Shown here: in pieces, positions 21,833-36,343 of the stretch | Position numbering within the stretch: position 1 is the first letter of the stretch | Layout: each line of letters opens with the position of its first letter | Source of the DNA: Stereum hirsutum FP-91666 SS1 | Lineage: Eukaryota; Basidiomycota; Agaricomycetes; Russulales; Stereaceae | DNA: 64,000 nt | Direction of reading: 5' to 3' | Assembly: GCF_000264905.1 (NCBI RefSeq) | Contig: NW_006763135.1 | Coordinates: forward strand, 1,281,179-1,345,178 | The notes under the pieces: generated by a model | Databases searched by the model: none | What the model was told of the DNA's origin: nothing | What the model saw: only the letters and a program-made list of their open reading frames with translations | Made by a program: the position numbers and the translations under genes

Positions 21833-23255
21833 ATGTCTTTCTTTGAGGTTCCTGGATGGTCTGTGCCCACCAAGCCTGCTCTAGACTCCAACTCGCGAAA
21901 ACGCAAGCGGCCTCAGCCCGACGATGCAGACAAACTCCAAGGGGCGGAGGTCAACTTCGAAAAACTCATGAAGAAGCTGCACACGGACGATTCCAAGACA
22001 TCAGACTCTCCTCGAACAAAGTCCAACAAGAAAAACAAGAGGGCACGAGGTGGTGACAAGGCTGACCATGGGAAGTCTGTCGCAAAGCAACAGACAGGGC
22101 ATCAGGAAAAGGAGTCGCAGGAACGTCCACACGCTGCTGTATCCCCGCCGCCACAGAAAAACAAGTCCTCGAAGAAAGGCAAAGCTCCCGCCTCTTCGCC
22201 GACGAGCACACCTCCTACGCCTTCGAAAAAGAAGAATGCGCCACAGAAATCGAATGGAGGGTTGACAGCACTTCAAAGTAACATGAAGAGCGGTCTAGAC
22301 GGTGCACGTTTCAGGTGAGTTACCTTTTATCTTGGTGTTACATTTTACCATGGTGTAGTTCCGCTGACAGCTGTGAGACAGATGGATCAACGAGGTGCTG
22401 TACAAGTCGGATAGTGAGAGCGCACACAAGATGATGAGAGAAGACAAGAACGTTTTCGACGAGGTGAGTTCATATGTATCATCCAGTCCCACTCAATATA
22501 ACGTCTGCTCCATCAGTATCACAAGGGCTTTCGTCACCAAGTCGAATCTTGGCCTTCGAATCCTGTCTCACATTATATCGCGACATTGGCTTCGTATCCT
22601 CCGAAGAGCGTCATCGCAGACCTTGGGTGTGGTGATGCTGCACTAGCTCAAGCTCTCATCCCTCAAGGATTCACCGTCCTTTCTTTTGACCTTGTTGGCG
22701 ACGGCGTCTTCGTCCTCGAGGCCGATATTTTTGGACGGCTCCCGTTACCTGGCTCGGAGGTCGCGGGTGATAACAGTGAGGTAAACAAAACCGAAGGACA
22801 TGGCCATGTCTGTGACGTGGTCGTATGCGCTCTCAGTTTGATGGGCACGAACTGGCCAAACTGTATCCGGGAGGCCTGGAGGGTTCTTCGTCCTGAGTAA
22901 GCCTTTTTTTCTGCAAGGATCTAGCGTGTGGCTCACACTCCTCCGTGCAGTGGGGAACTCAAGATCGCCGAGGTCTCCAGCCGTTTCACTGATGTCGAGC
23001 GGTTCAAGTCATTTGTCTCGTCATTCGGGTTTCGTCTGAAAACTCATGTAGGTTTTTCGAACTCTATTCTTTCATCGTAAAAGCTGCATATGATCTGACC
23101 TTTAATCCGACATGGTTCTTCAGGATGATAGCAACTCTCATTTCACACTGTTCGACTTCAAGAAGATCGCCCGAAAACCGAAGCCAGATAGTGAATGGGA
23201 GAAGCTCCTCCAGCAAGGTCAGATCTTGAAGCCTTGCGAGTACAAACGACGGTAG
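21833..23255 (+). CDS. RRP8: 25S rRNA (adenine-N1) methyltransferase Rrp8
   Basis: Rrp8 is the nucleolar enzyme that makes m1A645 in helix 25.1 of 25S rRNA. Start ATG 21833 (MSFFEVPGWSVPTK). The first 150 residues are Lys/Ser/Pro-rich and disordered, a nucleolar-type leader. The conserved domain opens with SGLDGARFRWINEVLYKSD, then GFRHQVESWP and PVSHYIATLA. The SAM-binding motif is SVIADLGCGDAALAQ, followed by FDLV and DVVVCALSLMGTNW, then REAWRVLRP. The end LFDFKKIARKPK and ILKPCEYKRR matches the family's C-terminus exactly in style. Five or six exons; stop TAG 23253-23255. All expected motifs are intact. Confidence 0.95.
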
Positions 23256-24001
23256 CTTCTGTGCTTCTCACTATGCTCCCTCTGCCCGTTTTCGGGTTCC
23301 CTCTGCGAATGCATTGCACAATATATGTGGTCGACGAACCAACAGCGATATTTCTCCATGCCAATTGAAATGCATAAGCTGTTCGCACTGCAAGGTACCG
23401 GCACCGAACCTTTTCTATCTTTTTCGTCTGCCCCTTGCCATCAGGTATCATCCTTTAAGTTTATCACAGTTCTCATCAAAGGTCTACAGCATACACGAAG
23501 GCACGATGAATATCTTGCCCTGTTTCAGAGCCTCATGTGATCGAGACCGCCTACTTACAATACGAGATATCATCTCGGCGTTCTGTCGACATGCTCAGGA
23601 CTGCTTTTTGTCAATCTTGCTGTGCTACCATGGCTGCATTCACCGAGCAGCTTCGTCGGTCAAAATACAATCTAACGCATACCGCACACATAGATACCCT
23701 GTGATAGAAAGTTCAGAAACTTACGGAGAGGACACGGGCGGCGGGATGAGTGGCCCTGGGGGCGCTTAGACTCGGCGCCCAGAGATAGGTGGAACCGTAT
23801 CTTTTATGAACATATGTCCTTAAGGAAACATACCAGTCTTTGCTGCTTACCGTCCGCTGTAGGGATTTCGCCGATAGCTCAAAGAGAAGTTCCTTCCCTG
23901 CGATGACAGGGGTGCCAACGCTGTGCACTGGAAATAAAAGAGGGGTATGGGAAAGATCCCCCTGCGCTAAGACCCATCGACCTCTGACAACGTCAGCTCG
24001 C
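23256..24001. other. Intergenic region RRP8 to DUF6533 gene
   Basis: About 745 bases with only short or compositionally poor open frames. Holds RRP8 3' UTR and the next promoter. No gene supported. Confidence 0.5.
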
Positions 24002-25858
24002 ATGTCGGACTCGGAACTTAGTCTGCAGGAGCTGGTGTTGAGTTTCGAGACATCGTGAGTATGAATGTTTTTTTGTTGACTTATGGCCAGTACTTATTCG
24101 TTGATTCTTGGTACACAGCCAACTTGCCAATTACATCGTTCTGGCAGCCACTGGTGAGCACTAACCTGAACCTCCTTTGTTGATCCATGATTGCTAACGG
24201 TTCTGTCCTCGCCAGCGATATGGATATACGAATATAACCTCACGTTCTGGACGATGGAGATACCCATCGTCTGGCTTCAGCCATGGAACGTGATGTCGGT
24301 GTTGTATCTCGTCAACAGATACAGTTTTTTCTTCAGTTGTGTCGGTCAGACTATCATGCTGCTACTTCCCGGCCGGACTGAATCGTTGTAAGTGATTGGT
24401 TCGATCATACGTCTTCCTTAGGCATGCCATCCTCGTTGCTTACTTCCTGGCCACGCAGCTGCCATGACTTCTTCTACGCTCCCTTGACATTTCAGACTAT
24501 TGCTTCGTTATGTACCTCTTGTGAGTTGTCTGACCATTCAGGCCGTATATGTCTTACGGTGAAAAGCTTACTCTTATCTGCCAACAGGCCTTTTCGTGTT
24601 TCGGGTGTACGTTCTATACGAGAGGTCATTGACGGTGCTCGTCGTACTAGTGGTGATCACCATCGGCGCACAGGTGCAATCCATAGTACGCCTCCTTCCC
24701 CACTTCCTCGTATGCTTTATTCATGCCTCGGACATTGTTAGTGGTCTTTGTCACTGGCTGTGGGCGTGGCCACAAACGATATACTCCAGACTGGGATTCC
24801 GGATGATACTGTATCGGTATGCGTCTTCGCTACAAGACTGGACTCGCAGCTCGAATTGTTTTCACGGTGCGTTCACAGCCATATGACATTCAATTTGTTT
24901 TACTAATACGTGTGCTGAGTTCAGAAGTAAGTATTCAAGGACATGATTGCGAGAACAGCAAGCTGAATTTGGGTGATATTTGTAGTACAGTTCACAGTCG
25001 TGGTGACGGAACTCCTGTTCGATGGTCTCATATTCGCCATGACGCTGAGGAAGACGTACCAGCATGCTCGCCAGATGCGATTGATGGGGGAGTCGAGTAT
25101 CACCCACCTTCTGTTACGCGACGGTCAGTTCGATTCTCAACTTCTGCCACACTCTCTAATTACTCTACTATACAGGCACATTGTATTTCTTGTGGGTATC
25201 CCTATTCATCTTCCGGAACGGATGAGACTGAGGTGGCCCCGCGCGGTTAGCTTCTCGTTCTTGATTGCCATCGCTGTAACAGGAACACAATTGTATTCAA
25301 TGACACACGATAATGCCGTAAGTGAATTATTCTACCTGCTGTTTTTTTTTGGCCTGTACTGATCTCGTTCGACGACACAGCCTACGGGATTAACGTCAAA
25401 CTTCTTCCTGCTACTCACACCCCTATATAATGCGTACGTTCAACACCCGTCGAACCCCATCATCACTGACACTTGATTCCGTGCTCAGCACGTTGATCTT
25501 GCCAATTCTCATCTATTTTTACAGCCTTCCCAATATCCTCGTAAATCGTTTATACCTCAATCTCAAAGCCTGGCACACTGCCCCGGATCCGGACTCATCG
25601 TCTCGCCGAACAGGCCAACTCACCGGCATTGAGTTCGCTCCCGATAAGACTAGCAGGCTATTAGGAAATATCGGCGGCCCGCTACGGACTCTCGATGAAA
25701 TTGGCCAATGGTCGGTCGATGAGAGTGGCTTTCGAGATAGTGAGGATACCGTGGGCAGTAACGGACCAGGAAACGGAACAGCGAATGCCTCGAGGATTGA
25801 AGCGGAAGTTGGGGACGAAGAGGCTGGAGTGCCACTGACCTCAAGAGAGAGTGCTTAG
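24002..25858 (+). CDS. DUF6533 multi-pass membrane protein
   Basis: DUF6533 proteins are a large basidiomycete family of seven-helix-like membrane proteins without assigned function. Start ATG 24002 gives MSDSELSLQELVLSFETS, followed over a first intron by QLANYIVLAATAIWIYEYNL and TFWTMEIPIVW; this opening matches the DUF6533 domain. Further helices are visible at NRYSFFFSCVGQTIMLLL, LFVFRVYVLYERSLTVLVVL and near 25250-25330. About nine exons. The last exon encodes a soluble tail with Arg, Asp and Ser, ending TSRESA before the TAG (25856-25858). Small exons in the middle (24400-25000) are hard to place by eye, so the exact protein is uncertain there. Confidence 0.75.
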
Positions 25859-26520
25859 GCGTTACGGAGGATGGTTCACGAAGTGAGTTTTATAATTTGT
25901 GCTGTGCCTTGAGATGTGGCATCCTAACAGTGATCTTCCGCGAGATTAGGGTGTAGAGATGGTCCAGGGATCTTTCCGTCTTCTCGGTATTGAACCAACT
26001 CCCAGCGGTCTTCTCCCCTCTGTCGGATATCGCCATGTGTAGAAGGATGTACGATAGCTAGTTGCTTTACCAGTGTTGTGTTTGTTGGACTTGATCGAGA
26101 ATAAGATAGAATAAAAATGTATTGCCGTTGTGGTCCAAGGCCGAGGCAACGGAATGTGGCGCGAATAATTGATCCAGTCCCGCTCCGCTTGGCCTAACTT
26201 TTCACTGATAACACTGAGTACTACAGATGTCTACATTCGGTCTCGAGTCAAGTCGTCGGACTTGTTGCGCTCGACGGCAGAGCCGACGACGGAAGACAGG
26301 CCGTAGGCGGGACGGTTCCCGCAAGGCGAATGACTTAAAACCCCTTGAGCGCTATTATGTTCAAAGTCTCCCTCTTATCGTCTCGCCACCCTACCCCCTA
26401 CCACACTCCTCGCCTCGCCATCGCCTCGCATTTGACCGGGTGCTAGCCTATCCTATCTTCCACGTCGCCCACTTGTAACACAAACGGCCTTACAGTTTCA
26501 AAACTTTGAACTAAAACACT
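25859..26520. other. Intergenic region DUF6533 gene to FUR1
   Basis: About 660 bases containing 3' UTR and the FUR1 promoter, with a pyrimidine-rich stretch (26360-26460) just upstream of the start codon as is common at fungal transcription starts. No gene supported. Confidence 0.45.
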
Positions 26521-27603
26521 ATGTCTAGCAAAGTCCATGTCCTCTCGCACCCGCTCGTGAGCGCCAGGTTGTCGAAGCTGAGGCTGACCTCGACATCGGC
26601 GAAAGAGTTTCGTGAGGTGCGTTCTTGCTTGACTTATAATCGGATCGTCATCTCATCGACGACTTGTCGGATATGTGTGTTTGTATAGGGCATCCATGCT
26701 ATCGCTTCTATGCTAGGCTATGAGGCCAGCCGTGGACTCGAGACTGCTCCGTATGAAGGGGTACGTCTAGCTCATCGCACTAGCTCAGCGACGAAGTGTA
26801 CTTACCACCGTCATGTTCAGAAATCACCTATCGCCACATTCACTGGCACGGTCATCACGCCCAGAATCGGCCTTACCCCTATCCTCCGTGCAGGTCTTGG
26901 TATGACTGAAGCCTTGTTGGAACTCTACCCGTGCGTATTTCGTAAAAAATTGTCCGGTCATGTCATTGACCTTCGTTGGCATATAAGTGATGCACCAGTC
27001 TACCACCTCGGCCTCTATCGCGAGAAAGTCACCCTCCAGCCCGTAGAATGTAAGTCCAAAGCTCAAGGCACCCGTCATCTTCATTGTAGCCATCAGGGAT
27101 ATGCTCATCCGGCGGACGCTTTCATAATAGACTACTCGAAGCTGCCCAGCGAGCCGCCTATCGATGAGTGTTGGATCTTGGATCCGTTGATCGCCACTGG
27201 AGGAACGGCACTGTCTGCGTTACACATGATTGTCGAATGGGGCGTTCCTCGTGCGTTCTTCCTTCTATTATGCAAAGAAATGTGTATGCTAATTTCCATT
27301 GCTTTACCAGTCTCAAAAATCAAGCTGTTGTGTGTGCTTGCCTCGGAGGACGGCCTGAAGCACGTCCAGGCGCAATTCCCAGACGTCGAGGTAAGCGTTC
27401 CGCTCGCTCAAGTAGGAGGTAGGAGATACTGACGGTCATTGTAGATCTGGGTCGCTGGGGTCGACCCGCTGTTGACTGAGCAAGGGTTGATTTCACCAGG
27501 GCTGGGTGACACTGTGCGTGTTTATTGCCTGTTCATGATATGATGATGGCTAATGGACGTTCCATAGGGTGACCGTCTCAACAACACGCTCCGGGACGCG
27601 TAA
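26521..27603 (+). CDS. FUR1: Uracil phosphoribosyltransferase
   Basis: UPRT joins uracil to PRPP to give UMP in pyrimidine salvage and is the enzyme that activates 5-fluorouracil in fungi. Start ATG 26521 (MSSKVHVLSHPLVSARLSKL). About seven short exons encode some 215 residues, the size of yeast Fur1. Motifs in order: LTSTSAKEFRE, ETAPYEG, GLTPILRAGLGM, DAPVYHLGLYREK then TLQPVEYYSKLPSEPP, the PRPP-binding loop ILDPLIATGGTALSAL, IKLLCVLASEDGLKHV and the uracil-binding C-terminus IWVAGVDPLLTEQGLISPGL then GDTGDR. All substrate-binding motifs are intact. Stop TAA 27601-27603. Confidence 0.94.
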
Positions 27604-27907
27604 TGATGACGAAGGCATGAGATTTCTTTTGGGGTAAATGTGGACTCTGTCTGTAGTGTATACACCTGCTGTAGCTTCAGATGTACTTGTGTGCTGTGAG
27701 TCGGCCGAGAATCAAGAAGATTGAGCAGATAGAATGAGTGGCGACTGGTGCCACACCCGCTCAGCGGCAATGCCCGTTCAAACACGAGGGAGGGCCGCGA
27801 AAGAATGGTGCAATCGACGGTCATCCTTCTCATTCCGAATTTTTCGTCGCTTTTTATCATCCAACCAAAAATGTCGAGTTTCTTCGTTTTCCTCTCCGAC
27901 GACGACG
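27604..27907. promoter_or_regulatory. Intergenic region FUR1 to MET10
   Basis: About 300 bases between two genes on the same strand, holding the FUR1 terminator region and the MET10 promoter/5' UTR. The frame of MET10 stays open upstream to about 27734. No clear sulfur-control motif was recognised. Confidence 0.4.
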
Positions 27908-30900
27908 ATGGCCATCGAAAATCCTACCCCCTCTCCTAAATCTGATTTACGAAACGCACAGAAATCCCTGCACGCTGCGTCGGACATCGTCGAGCTCATC
28001 TCTTCCCGTTCGGCCACTGCCTCTGCCGTCTTCATTTATGACCTCGCATTGCAGGCAGGCTTCGGCTCCTTGACAGAGTCTTGGTCGCACTCCGATGACC
28101 AGACTGCACCTGTTGTATCTCTTCAGACCAGGGCAGGTGCTGGTCTTAGCTTGGTCGGCAGGCTTTCTCAGGTAGGTCTATAAATTTTCAAAATTTCATT
28201 TCCTCCGAAAATACAGGAAATTTATGCCTGGGTTGTTTATTGTAGAGCACCAGCAAGGATGCTGCCAATGGCTCAGTCCTCACATCCTACACAACTCCGA
28301 CTGGGTTGGCGGGCATGATTCCATCGCTCATGTACCTGCCCGCACCGACGCCCACCAGCAGACTCATTATCCAGGTTCCTACCGTCACCCCTGTCGGGGA
28401 GAAATTTGCGCTCTCTTCCACCCTCGCGGCCCTGAACCCGTCGCTCTCTGTTCTTCCGGAGACCTTCACCGTTATTCTCTCCGCTACCCCTCAAGAATCC
28501 GTCGATTTAGCTGCGGCTGCCTACAAGCTCCCCACTCATGCCATCCATCTCTTTGACCACCATAGTTCCGCTCGCGAGCACGGCGAGCTCCAGGTTCCCG
28601 CCACACCTGCCAAAGGTGCCGTCGGTGCCAGCGTCCGGGATGTCCTGTCGGAGGCGGGCTACGAGTTCTTCGACTACAGCGGTGCCGAGGACGCGGAGAC
28701 TGTTCTAGTCGCGTTGAACGGCCCGCTCTCTTTGGCGGCCAAGGCCATCGCAAAGCGTACCTCGGGATTGGGCGTGTTGACCGTTCGCGTTCTTCGCCCG
28801 TGGGATGAGGCTGCTTTCAAGGCAGTCCTCCCCTCTTCGGTCAAGCGCGTCCATGTTTTGGACGATGTGGCGAACGGCGGCCAAGGTTTCCTCCACTTTT
28901 CCGTCCTCAGTACCCTCTTCGATCCCATCAGCACGGGTCCGACCGTCCATACTCAACCGATCTCACCGGCCAACGCCTTGGAGTACGTGAACAAGCCCGC
29001 ATCTTTCATCCAATTCCTCTCCAGCTTCGTCCCTGTGGTCCTTCCATCCGGGCCTTCGCTGGACGCGCCGAAGACGACAAAGCTCTTGTTCTTCAACTCC
29101 CCTGGCGCGGCTCTGTCCAACGTCTCTCAACTTGTGCAGAATACTTTTGCGGAGGCGTCCTCCATCTCAGCCCGCCTTCTCACAGAGCACGATGTCTTCT
29201 CTAGAGCAGGTGGCGTTACCGTGGATCGTATACTTCTTGCACCAAAGGACAGTGTCGCTGACTTCGTCCCACTACCAACCGCTCTACCCGTCACCCCGGG
29301 AAGCGAGGGCGTCTCCAACTTCCTGGCCGTTCTCGACCATAACTTGCTCAGATCTCATTCGGTCCTGGAGCATGCCAAACCTGGTTCACCCGTTCTAGTC
29401 GCTACGTCGTGGACCGCTCCGGAACTGATCTCCAACCTTCATTGGGACGTCGTCGCGCTCATCAAGGAACGAGGGCTTCGTTTCTGCATCATTAATACCA
29501 AGGAGGTCGCCACCCAGCTTCTTGGTGAAGGCGCTTCTACATTCGACAATTTGCAGAGCGTTGTCGTTCACCTCGCATTCCTTCGTTTGTACCTCGGTCA
29601 AGCGGCTACCCAGGCGGCGGTCGAGAAGGTTGCTCGTACTATCTACGGAGAGAACGTCCAGACAGTCGACCTGTCAAAGGTCAATGCCCATGCTTGGGCT
29701 GCTCTTGCTGAAGTTGACTTCTCCACCGCTACTGAATCCTCCGACGACACGCGCGAGTTGGACTTGAAGAACTTCGAGTTCAACGCCATCGCTGTCTCTA
29801 CAGACGATGGAGACACGATCGTGAATGGTGCGAAGCTCGTCTCGTGGCACGATGCTGCGAAGCATTTGATGTTCTCCAATGCTTTCACTCCTCCTGCTCC
29901 TGATGCTGCCCCAGGCGAGGAGTACCCGCAAATACCCAACCTTCGCCCCGACCTCCCGGATCGCACATATCTCGTTACTTGCACCGTCAACCGTCGCCTC
30001 ACTCCATTGGAATACGACCGAAACGTTTTCCACCTCGAGTTCGACACCTCCGGTACTGGGCTGAAGTACTCGATCGGCGAGGCGCTTGGTATTCACGGAT
30101 GGAATGACGAACAGGAGGTTCTCGACTTCTGCTCTTGGTATGGCGTCGACCCCAACCGTCTCATCACCATCCCTGTCCTTGGCTCAGACACTCAGTACCA
30201 CACACGTACCGTCTTCCAGGCCATGCAGCAACAGATCGACCTCTTCGGCAAACCTCCCAAGTCGTTCTACGCAGATCTCTCCGAACACGCCGCGCTGAAG
30301 ACCGACAAGCTCGCCCTGCAGTTCATCGGTGCTCCCGAGGGCAACTCGACTTTCAAGAAGTTGTCGGAAAAGGACACGGTCACGTTTGCGGATGTTTTGA
30401 AGCGGTATGCGAGCGCGAGGCCCGGGATTGAGGTGCTTTGTGAGCTGATTGGGGATATCAAGCCGAGACATTACAGTATCGCTAGTGCGCAGAGCGTCGT
30501 GGGCGATCGTGTGGACTTGCTCATCGTGTCCGTCGACTGGGTGACGCCTTCTGGTACGTCGTCCCTTCTCCTTGAGCTGTATAGTCCTCTGACCTTGTCT
30601 CACATCCAGGCTCTCCTCGCTACGGTCAGTGTACTCGTTACCTTTCCGGCCTCAAGATTGGCCAGAAGGTCACTGTCTCTCTCAAGCCCAGTGTCATGAA
30701 GGTTCGTTCCGTCGTATCCATATTTTCCTATCCCCGGTACTGACCGTTCTTACAGTTGCCCCCGGATAACCTGCAACCCCTCATCATGGCCGGTCTTGGC
30801 ACGGGTGCTGCACCCTTCCGCGCCTTCCTCCAACACCGAGCCATGCTCGTCACCCAAGGCGTTCCCGTCGGCCCCGTATACTACTATTTCGGTTCTAGGT

Positions 30901-31436
30901 ACCAGTCGCAGGAATATCTCTACGGAGAGGAGGTAAGTCTACTTGATCCAACTTCGTTATCATACGTCCCTGCACTTTTATATGATGTGAACCATACCAT
31001 GATTCCGAGCACATTATGCGGAAATCCATAAACAAAAATACTAAGAACAGCCAACTGATCCCTTTTTCTCTTTCTATATCCTCCTGACTCTCTTGCCCTT
31101 TGATCATACGCTGACCTCCATCGCTCCCTTTCATCCTAGCTCGAAGCCTTCATCGAAGATGGGGTCATCACCAAGGCTGGCCTCGCCTTCTCCCGTGACG
31201 GCCCGAAGAAAGTTTACATCCAACACAAGATGCTCGAAGACGCGGAAGACCTCGCCCGTATGCTTCGCAAGGAGGAGGGTGTGTTCTACCTCTGTGGTCC
31301 TACGTGGCCGGTGCCGGATGTGTACGAGGCGTTGGTGAACGCTTTGGTGAAGCATCATGATATGACGGCGGAGACTGCGGGTGAGTTCTTGGAGGGGTTG
31401 AAGGAGGAGGAGAGGTATGTGCTGGAGGTGTACTAG
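27908..31436 (+). CDS. MET10: Sulfite reductase (NADPH) flavoprotein subunit Met10
   Basis: Met10 passes electrons from NADPH through FAD to the sirohaem subunit that reduces sulfite to sulfide in methionine and cysteine synthesis. Start chosen at ATG 27908 (MAIENPTPSPK), since upstream in-frame sequence looks untranslated. One very large exon (about 28245-30552) is flanked by short ones; total about 1080 residues, close to yeast Met10. The N-terminal half resembles the pyruvate:ferredoxin oxidoreductase-like domain (RAGAGLSLVGR; VLTVRVLRPWDEAAFKAVLP). The C-terminal half is a ferredoxin-NADP reductase module: TCTVNRRLTPLEYDRNVFHL, YSIGEALGIH, FAD-binding RHYSIASAQ, NADPH-binding GLGTGAAPFRAFL, YYYFGSR, and the end FYLCGPTWPVPDVYEAL then ERYVLEVY. 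The terminal Tyr typical of this group is present. Confidence 0.95.
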
Positions 31437-31789
31437 GCTATAGCGTGTGGTTTGCTAGTTTGTAAAGTTTTGTCGGGATTTATCGTTCGTTTTATCAGTT
31501 ATTCTATGGATACGCTCTGCGTCTTATCGAGAGCACTTGCTTTGAAAGTATTCTCTCATCGAAGATGATCACGTATAGCATTACAAAAAGGCAATAGTGT
31601 CCATCAAGGTGCTTCGTAGCCAAATGTCTCGTAGCCCTTCCATTAGTAGGTGTGTATAGATGTCTACAACCACATCCTCGGAGCATCGTAGCCATTATAC
31701 ATGCTTTAGCTCGGTATAACACAACAAAACATTAAACAAAGCAAGTCGAGTAGTCATGATATGAAGACCAAAACATAGTTCATAAGTCC
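31437..31789. other. Convergent 3' region MET10/GH9
   Basis: 353 bases of untranslated sequence between two convergent genes; nothing else supported. Confidence 0.5.
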
Positions 31790-34514
<2,725 letters not shown>

Positions 34515-35918
34515 ATGTCTTCACCCGTCAAAACCTGTGTACTCGGCGTCGGCCTTGCTGGTCTCGCCTTCCACGTCCCCTTCATCCTCGCTCTACCTGA
34601 AGTCTTCACTCTCTACGCTGTTCTCGAACGCAACCCCACCTCGGAAGGTGGCAAGGTCAAGGAACGGTTTGGTGCTACCGTCAAGATTCACAGGTCTCTC
34701 GAGGATGTACTCGCCGATCCTGAGATCGAATTGATTATCGTGGGTACGCCCAACGAGACGCATTATGCTTTTGCGAAGGCAGCGTTGGAGGCCGGGAAGA
34801 ATGGTCAGTGAATACACTCCCGTAACATTGGATTTTGGCGAGACTCACGCAGGGTGTAGTGCTAGTCGATAAGCCTATCACCTCCAATTTTAAAGAAGCA
34901 CAGGAGCTCGGGGCTCTCGCAAAATCCAAAGGCCTTGTCATTTTCCCATTCCAAAATCGTCGCTACGACTCCGACTATCTCGCCCTTCGTAGTCTCCTCA
35001 GCCTCCCCAAATCTTCCCCAGAATCTCTTGGAGATCTTGTTGAGTTTGAGTCTCAGTAGGTCTTGTTTTCTTATCCGTCTCATGAGTTTCCTCTATACTA
35101 ATTAGAAATCCGTACAAATGTAAAGTTTTGATCGCTACCGAGCCTCGCTCAAGGGTACGTGGAAAGACGAACCCAAGCCTGCAGCGGGACAGACATTCGA
35201 CCTCGGTGCCCACCTCATCGATCAAGCCCTCACACTTTTTGGTAGACCGAAGTCCGTGACCGCTTTCATCGAGAACATCCGAGGCGTTGGAAACCCCGCC
35301 GTCGATGACTCTGTTCGTGATATTCTCCGTCATCTACCATAACATCTAGCTAACTACGACTTTGTGTTCCTTGACACAGTTCACTATCACTCTGCGCTAC
35401 CCAGCCGGCGCCGTCTCCCCACACCCCTTCACCGCCATCCTCCGCGCACACATCCTCTCCGTCCGCACTTCTCAACCTCGTTTCATCGTTCGTGGCACCA
35501 AGGGTACCTACCTCAAATACGGCCTCGATAGGCAAGAAGACAGACTACGAGTCATGCCCAAAGCCGAATCCATCTTCGAGGCTGATTTCGGGGCCGAACC
35601 GGAATCGATGTGGGGCGAGTTACACAGTTTGAGGGAGGACGGGTCCGTTGTGAAATCTACGTGAGTATCCTTTTATCCGCTGCCAAGTTGATGACTGATC
35701 GCTGCCATTGTATCTGCGATCTTTACTTCACTTTTTGTCGCCGTAGGTGGCCGTCGAAAGAGCCAGGTGCATACGTGAATCTGTTCAAGAATCTCGCTGC
35801 TACGATCCGAGGGACCGCAGAGCAAGAGGTGAAGTGGGAGCAGTCTGCGGGTGCAATCGAAGTGATTGAGTTGGCGCATAAGAGTTCGAAGGAGGGAAGG
35901 ACGATCGAGCTCTCCTGA
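34515..35918 (+). CDS. Gfo/Idh/MocA-family NAD(P)-dependent oxidoreductase
   Basis: Members oxidise or reduce hydroxyl groups of sugars, inositols and related compounds using a Rossmann domain. Start ATG 34515 (MSSPVKTCVLGVGLAGLAFH), with the nucleotide-binding G-x-G-x-x-G in GVGLAG. Five exons follow. Further motifs are IIVGTPNETHYAFAKAALEA, VLVDKPITSNFKEA (the family's EKP-type Lys, here VDKP), FPFQNRRYDSDYLALRSLL and TFDLGAHLIDQALTLFGRP, which carries the catalytic His in the D-x-x-x-H-x-x-D context. The C-terminal beta domain contains FTITLRYPAG. About 375 residues, no signal peptide, so cytosolic. Substrate is unknown; a sugar or sugar acid is likely by family. It shares a promoter region with the GH9 glucanase. 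Confidence 0.9.
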
Positions 35919-36343
35919 GAACCTGGAATAAAGACCTTTGTCACGTACGAATAGAGGGATGGATAAAGCAGGGTGTAGAATATGTATAATGCTACACGGT
36001 TCATGCTGAGTGACTTGGGAAAGACGGGTGATCGTATTTGGCTCTCTTGTGAGCGTCTCTTCGGCTCGGTGTCATACAATCCCAACCCCTAGGTGAACAT
36101 TAGAGTCTCTAATCGATCTACCAAATAGCCGTTTTAGCGGTGGCATTCGGGGGGTTCACTCCCTGCTTCGCGTATATGCATGCAGAGACACAGGACAGAA
36201 TAGGCACTAATAGAGGGAAAAGTTCGTATTCACAAAACCGGTGGCACCAAGTGACACCAGCCCGCATACTTTTGAAGCCAGCATATACATCCGCCTATGT
36301 GCTCGTCTCGACAGCATCTCGTTAACCTGTCATATAACCACCT
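35919..36343. other. Convergent 3' region
   Basis: 425 bases of apparent 3' UTR between convergent genes. No gene supported. Confidence 0.5.

Noticed and set aside
27734..27907. N-terminal extension of MET10 in the same frame
   Set aside because: Extension has no family similarity and the ATG at 27908 gives a normal-length protein; left as untranslated leader.
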